In this document: one piece after another, positions 1 through 12,418 of the stretch | Layout: the number at the start of each line of letters is the position of its first letter | How positions within the stretch are numbered: position 1 is the stretch's first letter | Source: Enoplolaimus lenunculus | Taxonomy: Eukaryota; Nematoda; Enoplea; Enoplida; Thoracostomopsidae | NCBI GenBank assembly: GCA_030248215.1 | Contig: JASANG010003839.1 | Span: 1 to 64,000 of the forward strand | Direction: 5' to 3' | Length of the DNA: 64,000 nucleotides | Notes under the pieces: generated by a model | What the model was told of the DNA's origin: nothing | Database searches by the model: none | Seen by the model: the letters and a program-made list of their open reading frames with translations, nothing else | Translations under genes and position numbers: made by a program

Positions 1-154
1 ATCGTAACCGTTGCATCGACGGCGAGCCGGTTCGATTAGTAAAGCTTAATTTTTTATCACTATTCAAAATGTATATATACGAATCGTTAGATTCTCCTTA
101 ACCAGCTTTATTCTGATTTTAAGTACGTGTGTAGGGAATGCAATTCCCGTAACA

Positions 155-563
155 CAGTGACCGAATAAGAAAGGAATCGATATTTATTTCACCTCTCCAG
201 AATGCACTCTGCTATTCGGTTATACGGACGGTTATTTATTCATTCCATGTTAATATTCGGACCCAACGATTTTCTTCTTTATACTCTTTCTTTTGGGCAG
301 AACTGACTCGCTCCGAAGTGTTTTTGTTGCTTGCCCTGTCTATTAATATTTTCTGGAATTCATAAAGTTTACGTAAGTTCTATGAGCGTCTGTCGCATAT
401 TTGAGCAATCTAAGCCATCCTGCTTAAGTACGATCTTTTTTATAATCTCTATTAGGACTTTATGAGCCCTATCAACTAATTGACTCTAATTAGTAATACA
501 AGATTTTCAAGGCTCAAAAGAAACCTCCTCTTATTACCTTCTCTTACTGTAGTCACTTTACTT
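155..563 (+). mobile_element. Family A TA-flanked MITE, diverged copy
   Basis: The left end reads CAGTGACCGAATAAG and the right end is a degraded inverted copy (ACTGTAGTCAC). The interior has the same order of blocks as the better copies at 5,452-5,895 and 17,913-18,363: a CTCTCCAGA block, a GGTTATACGG block, and then several short GGACTTTATGAG-like blocks. There is no open frame of note. It is a non-autonomous DNA transposon, older than the other copies judging by its divergence. Confidence 0.7.
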
Positions 564-1497
564 GGCGATCCGTTATGTTAAACCGTGATTTGCCCATTAT
601 TGTTCTTAAAATGTTAATAACATATTCAACCTTTTTACTGTGTTCAATTTTCGGCGGTTTTGCAGCCCCTCTCTTGCAGTGAAAAGTTTCCCCAATTCCC
701 ACAAATAGACCATGTATTGCTGAGGGCAGGAACAGTACTAAATACGCGTATTGTAAGCCTACGCCTATGTACCAAGCCTATAACTAAGCCTTCTAAAGCG
801 TAAATCCTAAGCGAAACTTTTGCACTGTGGATGAGAAAGGAATGAACTGCCAAAATTGTTACCTTGCACTCATAACTGTTAAATGTGACGCATTTCATTC
901 ACAATCATGTGATATTGACAGTTCCGTAGCCAGCTCACCTTGCTATTTGGGCTGAACGTTTTTCAGAAGGTCATACAATGGTTTGCGGTAGCTTGCAAAC
1001 AAGGTTGAAAAATTTCCAGGGGTGAGGGCAACATTCTTCGAAGAGGTGGGCTGAGCTTGAGCGCCTTGGCATCCCTCTATCTACAGGTTTGGATATTGAT
1101 CATAAGTTTTTGCACAATTGTGCACTAATTGAAACATTTTGCTTAATTGTATCGCATATTTGACGAATTCTGTGTTCACCAATGAACTGCTCATATTAGT
1201 GGTTACTAGCCTAATATTATACTAATGTTGCCTTGCTACAACATAGCTTCTGGTAGATGTTGCCAATAATAATGTAAACTTAACATCTATTCACAATTTT
1301 GACTAAATCATTGCGTTTCAAACCACCGCTATATCATATTATATCCGTTTTGTCGCCTTATACGTCAAATGTTAGACATACCATCTTCAATCGTGCCAAT
1401 AAACTCGAACACATATCATCAAAAAGGTTCATTCTTTCTGTATTTCCTTCATTAATTACATAGCTACGATCAACAGTTTTACTAGGAGAAAAGCTCG
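564..1497. other. Intergenic DNA with a family J fragment and a weak family K block
   Basis: No gene is seen. From about 923 the text CCGTAGCCAGCTCACC begins a family J repeat (the CGTAGCCAG terminus, compare 16,531-16,690 and 23,735-23,857) that fades out near 1,085. Around 750-800 there are degenerate AAGCCTA repeats (family K). The remainder is unassigned AT-rich DNA. Confidence 0.5.
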
Positions 1498-2136
1498 TTA
1501 TCTGACAGTAGAGAATAGGAAAGTTAATATCGATGATGCAAGAAGTATACTTAGGCAGCGTCCTTCAAATGCTGGCAAGTTCCGTTGAGCTGAGTTACAC
1601 CCACTTGAGTCACAAACACAAATTGTGATTGTACGTTCTTCTTGGACTACCGTCCGAGCCGTTTTTCCACCTGCGGCCGCTTTATGATGCCGATTACGAC
1701 TGGTTTGAAAGTGGGTTGACGCTCCGCGATGGCAACCTATTGCTTCATATCTGGATCGAGTATCGCAGCCCTTAGCAAGCCACCAGCCCTCAGAATCAGA
1801 TTGGGTTAATTTTGACACACAAACGTCTTGAAACGGTTCACAAATAACTTCAATTTCACGAAAACAGCGTGGTTTAGGCAAACTGAAACTAATTCGCATT
1901 TTGTCTAGCTCAACGCTGAACGTATCTTGAGGGTGGCATTGCCTGCACCGAAGCGGTGGAGTCTTGTACGACCCTCGGGTACCATGAAATTGACCAGGGA
2001 GCGCTGTAGAGTAAATTAACATCAATGCAAACGATTTTGGGACGCCAAACCAAGCCAGAACCGTGCGCGCCGCTGAAATTAAGCTAATTTTGGTGCCAAA
2101 TCGGTAGCTAAAAAACTGTTGTCGAATTATGATCAT
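1498..2136 (-). CDS. Ly6/uPAR (LU) domain protein, GPI-anchored candidate
   Basis: The minus-strand open frame (212 codons if read from the first Met) contains ten cysteines in LU-domain order: C64-x2-C67, C91, C99, C106, C124, C135, then C173-x-C175-x4-C180 followed at once by N181. The closing CxCxxxxCN is the family hallmark. Before it lies a hydrophobic stretch (about residues 25-48) that could be a signal peptide. After it a hydrophobic tail (about 194-209) ends the protein, as in GPI-anchored members. LU proteins sit on the cell surface and act as receptors or modulators; the partner cannot be read here. A good splice acceptor (pyrimidine tract then AG at 2,073-2,074) suggests the true exon starts at 2,072, with the start codon either in an upstream exon or at the internal Met near residue 39. 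Neighbours are only repeats. The long loop between C135 and C173 is unusual. Fold call fairly sure, gene model uncertain. Confidence 0.6.
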   Translation of the reverse strand: MIIIRQQFFSYRFGTKISLISAARTVLAWFGVPKSFALMLIYSTALPGQFHGTRGSYKTPPLRCRQCHPQDTFSVELDKMRISFSLPKPRCFREIEVICEPFQDVCVSKLTQSDSEGWWLAKGCDTRSRYEAIGCHRGASTHFQTSRNRHHKAAAGGKTARTVVQEERTITICVCDSSGCNSAQRNLPAFEGRCLSILLASSILTFLFSTVR

Positions 2137-2479
2137 TTTGATCTTCGATATAAACGATTGAATGAGTGAACATTAGTACTGGTAAAGACAGTTTGGCGCT
2201 GGCCATTCAGTACAATGGTATGACGACAAAAAATTTGATTTGGTGAATCAAGGTAGTCTGTTTGATATTTCACAGCATAGAATTGTGCAGTGGACAGGGC
2301 TTGATTTACCATTTCATTTTATATAACAATATAAAGATTAACTTTAATACATAAATGTTTTTATAATACTAGTAGACACATCGTTTTTCTAAAATACAAT
2401 CAAATTTCAAAAAATTTAAAAACAGCGGTTAAAAATGCAACTTATTTGAACGTGTACCTGTTACCAGGTTGATCTCTAA
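2137..2479. other. Flanking DNA upstream of the LU gene
   Basis: This AT-rich stretch lies upstream of the LU-domain exon on its strand. It would be the intron or promoter of that gene. I see no further coding exon and no recognisable repeat. Confidence 0.4.
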
Positions 2480-2710
2480 AAGGATGTAAGCGGAGAATGA
2501 AAATAACGGAAACGGAAAACAAATAAGAAGTATAAAAGATTCAAAGATGTTTTATTTCTCTGCCAGCAGAATTGATGAATGCAAATATTCGCCGGGATTT
2601 GTAAAAATTTGCAAAAAATGACGGATGCACCAAATTTTTTAAGGTTTTGGATGAATTTCGTAATTTTTATTTCATTTCAAACAATTGTGAAATAAGTATC
2701 TTAAAGAAAA
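2480..2710 (+). mobile_element. Family C (GGAAAC hexamer) fragment
   Basis: ATAACGGAAACGGAAAAC near 2,503-2,520 is followed by the same interior as the full copy at 3,960-4,349: a GATGTTTTATTT block, then GCGGATGCACCAAA-like text, then TTATTTCATTTCAAACAATT. The termini are missing, so this is a decayed fragment. Confidence 0.6.
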
Positions 2711-3959
2711 ATTGGGAGGCTAAAAACAAAACTTGTCTGCCTCTCTATTATATACAGGCATAGTGATACTCTGTCTACACCTTGTCTGTCAGCAGTCCGT
2801 ATTTTACAACTAAGTTTAGCTAAGAAAGCAAATTGTGAGTTTCAAATAAAAAATTTGCATCTCAAATTTTTTCCCGCAGCAGACCTTATTGTGTAATTCA
2901 AATGCGAACCGTAATCCTAAGTAGCATGTTAATACAATCTAAACACAGGTTGCAGGTGTGAAGATTTTAAAATTGTTGAAGAAAATCTTATATGAAATTA
3001 AAGAATAAGGTATATTTAAGTATTCTGGAAGGCTACAAATAAATCTGAGACGATATTGAAATGGTATTAAAAATACCCCAATGTCACGCCTTGCCGTAAC
3101 TTTCATGCTCAAAACCTTTCTTCAAAAAGTCTGTTGCTACAAACTCAAATAGCTCGATTGAAAAACTTCAATTTTCTAATAGTTTCAAACTGCAACGACA
3201 AAATGATTTTTAGAGCAGTATAAATTTATCATTTTCACCATTAGAGCAACCCTACGAGCTCTTATTGAGGGGGTTAAGACGCAAGTGGGCTCTAATTCTA
3301 ATAGAACAATTTTTGCATCAGTGAAAGAGTTTTAATTTAATGATTTCGTACTTAAATGCTGTTAAACAACATCAGGGTCCCTTTGAAATTATTTTAACCC
3401 CTCTAATTATGTTAGCTGGCTACTTTTCCTAGCCATTCATGGAACAGCCGAAAATGTGTAGCTCCGCTGTCATTTGTACACGTTTTAATCTTGGGTAATA
3501 AGTTAAAAACCAATAAGTCATATTCTCGCGCCATGCACTGCTGTATCCGAAAAAAATGCGCGCTAAAACTTCTGGCGCGCGAAAGTTTCGCGCGCTTTTA
3601 TCTGTCATTTGCGCGTATTTGTTGCTATATTCAAAGCAATAAAGGTGTTCTGTGAAAGAACAACACAACGGCCGGTCATTCTATTCTATACCCATAAGTT
3701 AGTCTTCTTTACATAATTTTGTCGTCTTCAAGCGCGAAGCGTTTTATTATCGCATTTGACCATCATCACGTTTTCTAGGGGACCCAGTTTGAATGGAGCC
3801 TAACTCCGATTAATTGAAAGTTCAAGAACCCTCAATAAATCAGACAAAATTTAAGTCATTCCAAACTCGACAGACATTTTAAAAGTATTATCTGAAGTAA
3901 TGAGAGTTAATAAATTTCCGTCTTTGTAAACCGCGGGTAATTTTATTTCGAGAGCAGAG
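2711..3959. other. Intergenic DNA, GCGCGC-rich block at 3,545-3,620
   Basis: No gene is seen. A local block with repeated GCGCGC on both strands (TGGCGCGCGAAAG near 3,573, CGCGCGCTTTTATC near 3,590) stands out against the AT-rich background and resembles the block at 17,262-17,340. AGCTGGCTAC near 3,413 is a possible family J terminus. Confidence 0.4.
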
Positions 3960-4349
3960 CAGGGTGTAAACTGATAGTAATAACTAAAACAGATATTTAT
4001 CGAAATAACGTAAACGGAAAATAGACATTGAAGTATAAAATTTGCAAAGATGTTTTATTTTTTGTCAACACGATTGAGGTGTGCTAATATTCACATTTTC
4101 GTTCTAAAATTTTATAGAAAAAATAGCGGATGCACCAAAATTTTTAAGATTTTGCATGTAGTTTGCCATTATTATTTCATATACAATTGCAATATATCTG
4201 TATTGAAAAACTGTGATATATACACGCGATTTATAACTAATTTTAAGCGTAAAAATAGCGGAATTTCTAGTATTTCTATAACAGAAACGAAAACGGACAC
4301 CGATTTTTACCGCAACCAAAAACGGAAACAGATATCTGGTAGCAACCTG
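3960..4349 (+). mobile_element. Family C full-length hAT-like MITE
   Basis: The element starts CAGGGTGTAAAC and ends in CAACCTG. It is flanked by an 8-bp duplication (GAGCAGAG left, GAGCAGAC right, 7 of 8). Both ends carry GGAAAC/AAACGG-type hexamers. The open frames inside are repeat-encoded and are not genes. An 8-bp target duplication and CAGGG ends are typical of the hAT superfamily; this copy is non-autonomous. Confidence 0.7.
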
Positions 4350-4357
4350 GAGCAGAC

Positions 4358-5449
4358 CCTCGGTGACGTATCGAGCAAAATCTCAGCCTTCATTCGTATT
4401 TATTTTTTCGGCTGGGTTTGCTACAAAGTTTAGTAAATTAAAAAACTGCTTTTTAAGCAAAAATTGAATTTCGTAATTTTTTGAGTTTGTATGGGAACCA
4501 TGCCTCTGTTGAAATCAGATGCCATAACTTGTTTATATATACACAGATATCGCATTTTGGTTTGAGCTGCTACCAGCATTGGCTCCACTCCCCGAAACCG
4601 TAAAATAAACAATCTGTAACAACGGTCGTAAATCAGGGAGAAATTTTTTGGCTACAGTCGTATTTGCAAAATTGGTACAACTTTTCAGCGAAGATTAAGT
4701 CATCTTTAAACAAAATGCTTTTTCACGCCAAAATAAAATTTGGTTCAGGGTTTTCAAACGAAAAAAATTACAAGGCTATAATGTAAATATTTTGTCAACG
4801 ATAATTTATCGGGATATAAAGCAAACGAACGCAAGAAGACGACAATTCAGACAGTTGTTTCAAAAAGAGTTCCATTCTCATGTGTGTGTAGCACTGGTCG
4901 TTTCTCAGCGATAGTCTTTCAGACAGGTAAAACTATACACCGGCCGAAGTCTATGGCTGTCTCCGGAAGGCTTGGCCTTCCTTGTAAATTTTGACAGCGG
5001 ACAATTTTTGACCTGCTTTAAGCTGCGCGAACTAAAAATGTTGAGTACTTACGCCGCAAGCTTGTAATTCAAATTGGAATAAACGCACATAGTATCCAGC
5101 GCGACTAGGAAGAGTCGCGAAGCATAAGTGAGACTAACTTATTTGTGTAAGTTTTGGGTATGTAGCTCAAAGTATCAGATCATTGCTGGGTTTTAAAAAC
5201 ATATATACGAACGATTTTAAGAAAGTCATTCTCTTAGAAATAAAAATTGAATATATAGATTATAGGGTTTTTATGCGATTCATCATAATAGATATTGCAA
5301 ACGTTGCACGTTACCTCCGGTTGACATTGCATACAAATCCTCAACATCGTTGTCAGTGCCGCGTCATATATTCCGTGATTTACTTGAAGGCAAATTTCTC
5401 AATATGGGATGGCATTTTTGCCGGATCCGTTCCATTTTCGTTGGGTTCC
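4358..5449. other. Intergenic DNA without recognised features
   Basis: No gene or named repeat is recognised. A short inverted pair (CTCCGGAAGG / CCTTCCTTG) lies near 4,960-4,985. Confidence 0.4.
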
Positions 5450-5451
5450 TA

Positions 5452-5895
5452 CAGTAGTGACCCGAATAAGAGGGGGCCTGATATTTAGCTGGCCTCTCCA
5501 GAGGGTACCCCCCTTGTTATTCGATTACGGACTGTTATTTATGTTTAACCCACGCTCCGCCGCCCTTCGTTACTGATATATCCGGTGCTGCAACTATCCG
5601 TTGAATTAAACGTTTATTGGTCTTGCGTCAGTTTTGAGCGATAATCCAAGGTTATACTTAGGAATGTACTTTCAGAATTTAAGTACGCTTTTAAGGCTCG
5701 AACTCAATTTTATTTGGTCTTGGAGTCACTTATGCACTACAATTAGGAATAACTGACGTTCATGGACTCTAATTAAGATTTAGAGACTCTATCGGCTTAC
5801 GGACTCTTATTAGGGATACGCACTCCTATTGATTGATACTCAAAATGGGGACCGCCCTCGTATTACCCCACACCCTCTTATTCGGGTCACTACAG
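5452..5895 (+). mobile_element. Family A MITE, full-length, TA target site
   Basis: CAGTAGTGACCCGAATAAG at the left and its inverted match ending GGGTCACTACAG at the right give a clear terminal inverted repeat, bounded by TA on both sides (5,450-5,451 and 5,896-5,897). It is 444 bp long with no coding capacity. TA flanks point to the Tc1/mariner group for the mobilising enzyme. Subterminal blocks such as GGACTCTAATTAGG recur several times in the right half. Confidence 0.8.
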
Positions 5896-5897
5896 TA

Positions 5898-8800
5898 CAG
5901 TACTTAAAACTAGCAGTAAATATAGGTTTTAAGAACATAAATTGGAGTGATGTCGTTCAGATTATATTACTGCGAATTTCGTCTTTTTATAGTATATAAG
6001 GGGGACAAGTAAAACAATGCGCAGTGGGTACATTGTTTTCTGCGCAGGCTGTGCTCAAGTAGTGTACTCGTGTTAGAGTGATCATTCACTCTTGGTAAAA
6101 CAAAGCAGCAGGTGTTCTGAATTGACGCTTGGTTGAAACTATTTCAAATTAACGATTCCAAGAATTTTATGTCAAACTATCGACCTCCTGTGTATGCAAG
6201 CTTTCCTCTGGGACACAAATATCAATAAAATTTGCCGTTTTTACTCAGAAATAAAACAATTTAATTCGATTTTTTTGAATAACGAATACCTTCTGGCACA
6301 TGCAATAGCTTGAAACGACCGGGGAAAGCCGACCGACGAATTTTACACTGATTTCAAAACATTAAGGCCGTTGCGTTTAAAATTTTTATAAATAAAGATA
6401 GCGATCCCACGATATGTAATTTGAGCATCCGTTCAGCTAATTTTTATGCTTGCAATTCTGTATATTGAGCAAATGATAAAACAAGCTTTTTTTGCAACTG
6501 TTTCATTTTTAACTCGGTGCTTGGATAGCAATCAATACCGCAAATCTCAGTTGATTTTAATACTTGAAAGAGTTCTTGAAGCGACGGCGTCCGCTGAGAA
6601 AAGTTTAGCCGATGGGTGCTAAGAAATTTTACTGCAGGCACTTGCTACGAGCATGGCAAAAACTAGAAATTTTTAGGTTTTTTACGTTGGCCCATGTATA
6701 GATGAGAGGGCTACCGAATCAAACGGGGAAAAACTATATCCAGGAGTACTAAAATATATGCGTCGTTTTTAGTTATACCTTTTTTGCCTGATTCGCTTAA
6801 TCTTTTTTCGAGTTTTTCCCTGACTCCAACCAAAGCAAAACAAGAGAAACAAAAGTGCAGTACAAGTGTATATTCCTTGATATAAACTTTCTACCCTCAT
6901 CGATATGTATATTGGCCTAAAACGGGGTCGAAATAAAGAAGCTCGCATGTTTACTATAGCTGAAATCGGTTATGCCGGCTACTGTCCGAACGGAACGGGT
7001 GTCATGTAAAACTGATAGTGCCCTCCCTGAAATTTTTTGGCATCTCTAAATAGTTGATCTGGTTAAGAGCTTGGAGTATAATAGCCAAAGCGATAACCAT
7101 CCTAGATTTTGCTTTCAGACGCACTTGCCTATCTCATGATTTACGATGTCTCACAACAAATGATAAGCGTAATATATCCTGATACCAGAAAATCTAAATT
7201 GGCTAGTGATATTGCGCAAACAAGCTAGCACTAATTTTTAGTTTAGTCTGTTCGAAAACAACTTTAGAGCTGGAAATTGTGACTGCAACTTTCAAAATTA
7301 CAATATATATGCGCGCAGATTCGCTTCATTAGGGCTATAAAGACTTAGCGGTACATAAATCATATTTTTCACAGCTTTTCGAACAACCACACCCGCAGTG
7401 TCCCTACGGAATATGCGTAGACTCAATGTAAGGCGAATAAATTGAAATAATTTCAACAGTGATATCATTTATTTTCTGCAGGCTAAACGGCAAAGTTAAA
7501 ATAAAATGGTAAAAGGTTTTGCTAGTTTATGGTGTACACTGTAACTAAATTGCCTTTATAAGATAAATTGTTTGCCAACATTCAAAAAATTCTATGTTAA
7601 CAAAATTTGTTCTGTAGAACTTCAACACTCTTCTTGGCCTCAAACCACTTTCTCGTTAACGGGCTGTGCTCCAAACCTTCAAATGATTGTCAAAATGCGG
7701 TTTGAAACATAGTTTTCAAAGCTTCATAACATGTAATAGTTGTTTTTCAAGTGGTAATTTGTATTTTTCCGTTATTATCCTCCTGCTACAAGTCCTTATA
7801 TTGGCACAGGCTTCCACCATGCGGCTCATTAATCGTATTCTATAGCTAACCCACCACACTCTGTTACTGTAAACGTTATAGTTAACACTTTGCGGCCCGG
7901 ACCGTTAATACTGTAGGTTTTATAAGGATATGAAGCTATTGCTATTTCATACAGTGGATATCATAAAATACCATTGCAGCCGTTCCAAAGTTTTAGAAAA
8001 TAATGCGTCATTGACAACGCTATTATTCACCAGATGTTATAAATAGCCGATGACATAGCTATCGTACTCGTGCCCATTCTAAGAAGCATTTCACTTTTAG
8101 CCTAGGTCCGCAGTATTATTGGTTCATGCTACTTTTAGGGCCGTCCCGGTTTAAGGTGGGATTATAAAAAAGTAAGGTTACATTTAGGCTACAATTTTTC
8201 TTAGGATTAGGCTTAGGAGTTTGTTTTTTCTATATATATACTCCTACAGCCCTAAAATAATATTGGCCATATTATTAGGGATCTGCGAAACTTATAAAGT
8301 TTCCGATCAAATCTTTTTTCTTGCAACAACTTTTATTTAACTCATAACATTTACGAGTATAAAGCTATTTCTTATTTTTATATCTTAAAATATCTTTCCG
8401 CGTTACGACACGAAATCACGGCTGTGCGTACGAGACCGTAATTTTTGTACGATTCAACAGCTGTTTAATGTAGATAGGCCCGCAAACAAGCAAAAAAACG
8501 GATAACTCTCGATAACACTTTAACACTAGTAACGAGTGTTGTATCGCTCAAAAACTTCTCACGTTAGCGTATGGTAATAACAATTTTTCAATAGGTTCAT
8601 TGCCGCCAACCTCCTGGTCTTGTACGCGTCCAAACTATAAAGAATATTAGCCGCTTGACAAAATTAATATTTGATAAACATGTGTTTTGTAATTAACAAA
8701 TCATTAGTTTGCAACGTTTACTAATTCAGAAGCACGAAGGCAGTTTATTTGCACTCTGTGGCGGGGGGAGTCCAGACTGGGTGTACTTCAGAGCCACTAT

Positions 8801-11629
8801 ATTGTAACTCCAGTATTGCACAAGACGTGACTATATACTTATGTACTTAAGTACGTGACGATATTAAGGAACAACAGGATACACCACAAGTTGTCCGCTT
8901 GTGTATATAAGCATCCAGCACACCGGTAACGCTTCCCACTAAGAGTAACCAGTGTAAAAAACCAGAAATTAAACAGTACCACAACTGATTACCACTACGG
9001 CTCCGGTAAAATTTAAACAATAGTTCTGCTCCTGCTGATCACCACTTTATTATATTCGCATTAATCACACCATTTCAACAAGAATGTCTAGCCCGACTGC
9101 AATTCGCATTCATATTTCAAGAATTCCCTTGAAATCTCTCGCACGATGTGTAGTTTTAATGCAATTTTAATATACAAAATTTATACTGACGTCCAACTCC
9201 ACCGCATTATAGGACACAACATCAAAACGCAGCATCCGTTCCAGGCAGGCTGCTTCAACATAAAATTGCACTTGAATTCTTGGTCGCTTTACTCGTAAGG
9301 TTTCTTTCGTTTGTATACGATCCGGTAACATCACGAAGTACCGGATTCATATCCAGGCTTTATGATTTAAACTGAAATTGGGAAACGGTTCATCACCTCA
9401 ATGAATTCTTTGATCTACCTGTAGCCCGTAACATCTCATATTAGTGGATAGAAATCCTACTTTTATATCGCTTTGCATGTAACCTTAAAAGTAAAAAGAA
9501 TAACGATCACGTAGGTGACTGCGAGTTTGTTTAAAAACTAATGACGGATTGAAAGAAGACAAACCAGGTACAGAAAGAAAATGAACTGTCAATGACCGAC
9601 TATTAAATAAATCAAAAACATCGAAGTTGCATAATTTGGCCAAAACTTTAAAATGTCTAAGTTCTCTTGAACTAAAAAAGAAAATTTTAATTAGTTTAAT
9701 CTGGTATTTGTCCATTAGGATGTTTTTTGTAATATTCCGCGACAAGTGTGAACATGTGTTTGACAAATCAAATTAGCATGAGCGAAAGACTTTGGAGGTG
9801 AATAGCAAGTTTTGCTTAAATTCAGATGGAGGCTTGGAGGTCGTAGAAGATGGTCAGTTAACCCTTTAAGTTCATGTTCATACTTGTCACTTTAAAACAT
9901 AACGTCCGTAAAACATTTGAAATGGTCCCTGAACCCGTTCCAGTTCATTCGGTAAGGTGGCAAAGCCATGGTCAGGCATCTGTAAGTTTGGTTTGTCTGA
10001 GAGCTATGATTTGCAAGGCCTAGGATATCCAAGCATAATTAATCTTTAAATGTATCGCCTATTTTAAATCACCTCATACGCGAGTATCGGTAAGATTTCT
10101 TCGACTTCTGAGGGATCGGACCGATTCGGCCGTCTACAAAAGCTTTCTAATCGACTATAGACTAAATTTATCAGGCAGACAGAGCAAGTCACGCGGCTTC
10201 CATAACCAAGAACAGAGTGTAGTAAAAACACGCATACGAGTGTTCGTGAGGGCATATGCGAGCTTAGACGTACGACGATATCGGGATTTTGTGATTCTCA
10301 AAACCTGATATCACGCCAGGCAGACCATCATCCTCTGGACAAGTAGCTTAATTGGTAGATCCACGGCCACGAACACCCGTAAGAGTATCATCTTGTTTCG
10401 TCCGAAGGGATACTCGTCGATCGTACCGTAAGAATATTGTAAGGTGTTACATTTTTTACACAATCATTTGTTTTGAAAGTTACTGATAGAGTTTTCACCG
10501 AGTTTTTACAAAACTTAAAACCTGAACAAGGTTGTAACTTTACAAGATACTTTCAGTAACAAGGACGGAACATGTTTTAGTTTTACGACAATAAAAGAAT
10601 TTTTCCGTATCCTGAGGTCCACATGTCACCCCTAAATCTAGAGAAAAAATATGTCGTATGAACTCTGACACTCATAAAACTAGGCGTTTCATGCTGCGTA
10701 CATATCACTGAAACGTATCAAATGCAATCAAAAGTTCATTTCGTTTTATACGATGCCGCGCGGTCTCTAGTAGGGTAAGGATTGTGCACTGGCTGATCCA
10801 AGAAGGAGATACCACCCGTGCCTGGACTTCTTAAATCGGGATCAAAACCAAACATTTGTACTGCGATTTGGTATTAAAAATGCGTTTGGCGTCTCGCTCG
10901 CTTACCTAACGAGATTTTTTGCACTATTACGCATAACACTCCCGCCCCCTCCCATCGCAAAATTATTCACACGCAACTGGAATTGTAGTCTAAAAACTCA
11001 GCCGTCAAAGTCAGAAGATATTCTTTGAAGTTGGATTTTTGACTAAGTGGACCCGTCAGAGTAACAAAGGACTCATGGACGTAGCCAGGATATCTTTTCG
11101 GAAAGTACATTTTGAAAGAAGGTTTCTTTTTGTTCAAACATACCAATTGAAATGTATAAATTTTTAGCTTAAACGGATAACGCGTTTAAAAATGCCAAAT
11201 TTGCTCTCATCTGGCTTAGAATTTATAGGAGACAGACGAATGCGAACATTTCACATGACTTCAAAATCAGGATGAAACATTTAAGCGGACCGAAAGTTTT
11301 CCGAAGGGTGTGAGTTTCCTGGCCCAAAACTTGCAATAGCTTTGTAGAAAGTATAAGTGATGGTCGACGAATAGGAATTTGTTGAGAATCCTTTCAAAAA
11401 GCAACGGAAAAAATGAAAAAATAGGTAAAACAATTCTCTTCTTTGTTTTTAGTAAAGCTTCACGGTTGAGTTAAAATAGGAAATTACCGCAAATTATTTA
11501 TAGGCTTTTAACATTATTTCCTAAACTTCTAAGGTACCAAGACGGTATTCTTGCTCATATAAAAACTTTACGTTTTGTATGAGTGTTTGCTAATTGCTAC
11601 ATATTAGAGCAGTTCAAGTCATTCTGCGG
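5898..11629. other. Long gene-poor stretch
   Basis: No protein family is recognised in any frame over 5.7 kb. The open frames are short and lack family motifs. Minor items: degenerate CTTAGGATTAGGCTTAGG text at about 8,190-8,220 (family K); CGTAGCCAGG near 11,083 (family J terminus); a tRNA-like relic near 10,340. It could hide introns or regulatory DNA of an unseen gene. Confidence 0.4.
10336..10405 (+). repeat. tRNA-like relic (box A only clear)
   Basis: TAGCTTAATTGGTAGATC fits the tRNA A-box/D-loop pattern. About 45 bases on, TTGTTTCGTCCGA is a poor B-box. The acceptor stem does not close well, so it is not a functional tRNA; it may be a tRNA-derived repeat remnant or chance. Confidence 0.25.
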
Positions 11630-12418
11630 CTCTGGTCTTATTTATGGACTCTAATTAGGGCTTAAGGACTCTATCCACTAACTGATTGTAAAATTTGCGA
11701 TACAGACTCTCTACTGTAATGACCCGAATAATAGGGGAGTATAAGAGGAAGCGTCCGTTCTGAGTCCCAATCAATATTAGTACGCATTCTTAATAAGAGT
11801 CCGTAGGCGGATATAGTTCATTAATCTTCATTAGAGTCCATAAATTTCAATTAGTCCTAATTGCAGTTCATAAATGGATCCAGGACTAAATAATGCTGAG
11901 TTCGAATCTCTTAAGCATACTACTTAAGGTTAGTCGCAATACCAGATATATACCAGTAACGAAGGGTGGTGGAAGGAATGTTAAAAATAAATCGCAGTTA
12001 CGGAAGTAGTGATCCGAATAAGGAGGGAAAGACTGATATTCATTTGGCTTCTCCAGAAGGTACCCCCGTTATACTGTTACGGACTGTTATTTATTTTTAA
12101 CCCACTCTCCGCCTCCCATCGTTACTTATATATCCGGCATTGCAATTATCCGTTGAATTAAATGTTTTTGGTCTTGTAGCAAAAGATTGAGCGATAATGC
12201 AAGGTTATACTTATGAACGTAATTTCAAAACCTAAACATTATTTGGTCCTGGAGCAATTTATGCACTAAAATTAGGAATAGTTAACATTTATGTACTCTA
12301 ATTAGGGTTTAGGGACTCTATCCGCTTACAGTCTCTTTAGGAACACGGACTCATATGCGTTGGGACTCAAAAGTGGAACCCCTTCTTATTATCCTCCTCT
12401 TATTTGGGTCACTACAGA
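11630..12418. mobile_element. Cluster of family A elements, two head to head
   Basis: From about 11,630 there is a plus-oriented fragment with GGACTCTAATTAGG text. From about 11,715 to 12,004 a reverse-oriented partial copy follows, starting at a TAATGACCCGAATAATAGG terminus. It then meets a near-complete plus copy (about 12,005-12,418) that begins AGTAGTGATCCGAATAAG and ends GGGTCACTACAG. The junction looks like repeated insertion of the family into itself. Confidence 0.7.

Noticed and set aside
4050-4433. 127-codon plus frame and its minus shadow
   Set aside because: Lies almost wholly inside the family C MITE, whose other copies do not keep it open.
6444-6641. 65-codon minus-strand frame with a CTGCAG acceptor-like start, possible terminal exon
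   Set aside because: No recognisable domain, no partner exon found, and a single acceptor match is common by chance in AT-rich DNA.
10064-10255. 63-codon minus frame starting with a signal-peptide-like stretch
   Set aside because: Too short and without family features; hydrophobic starts are frequent by chance.
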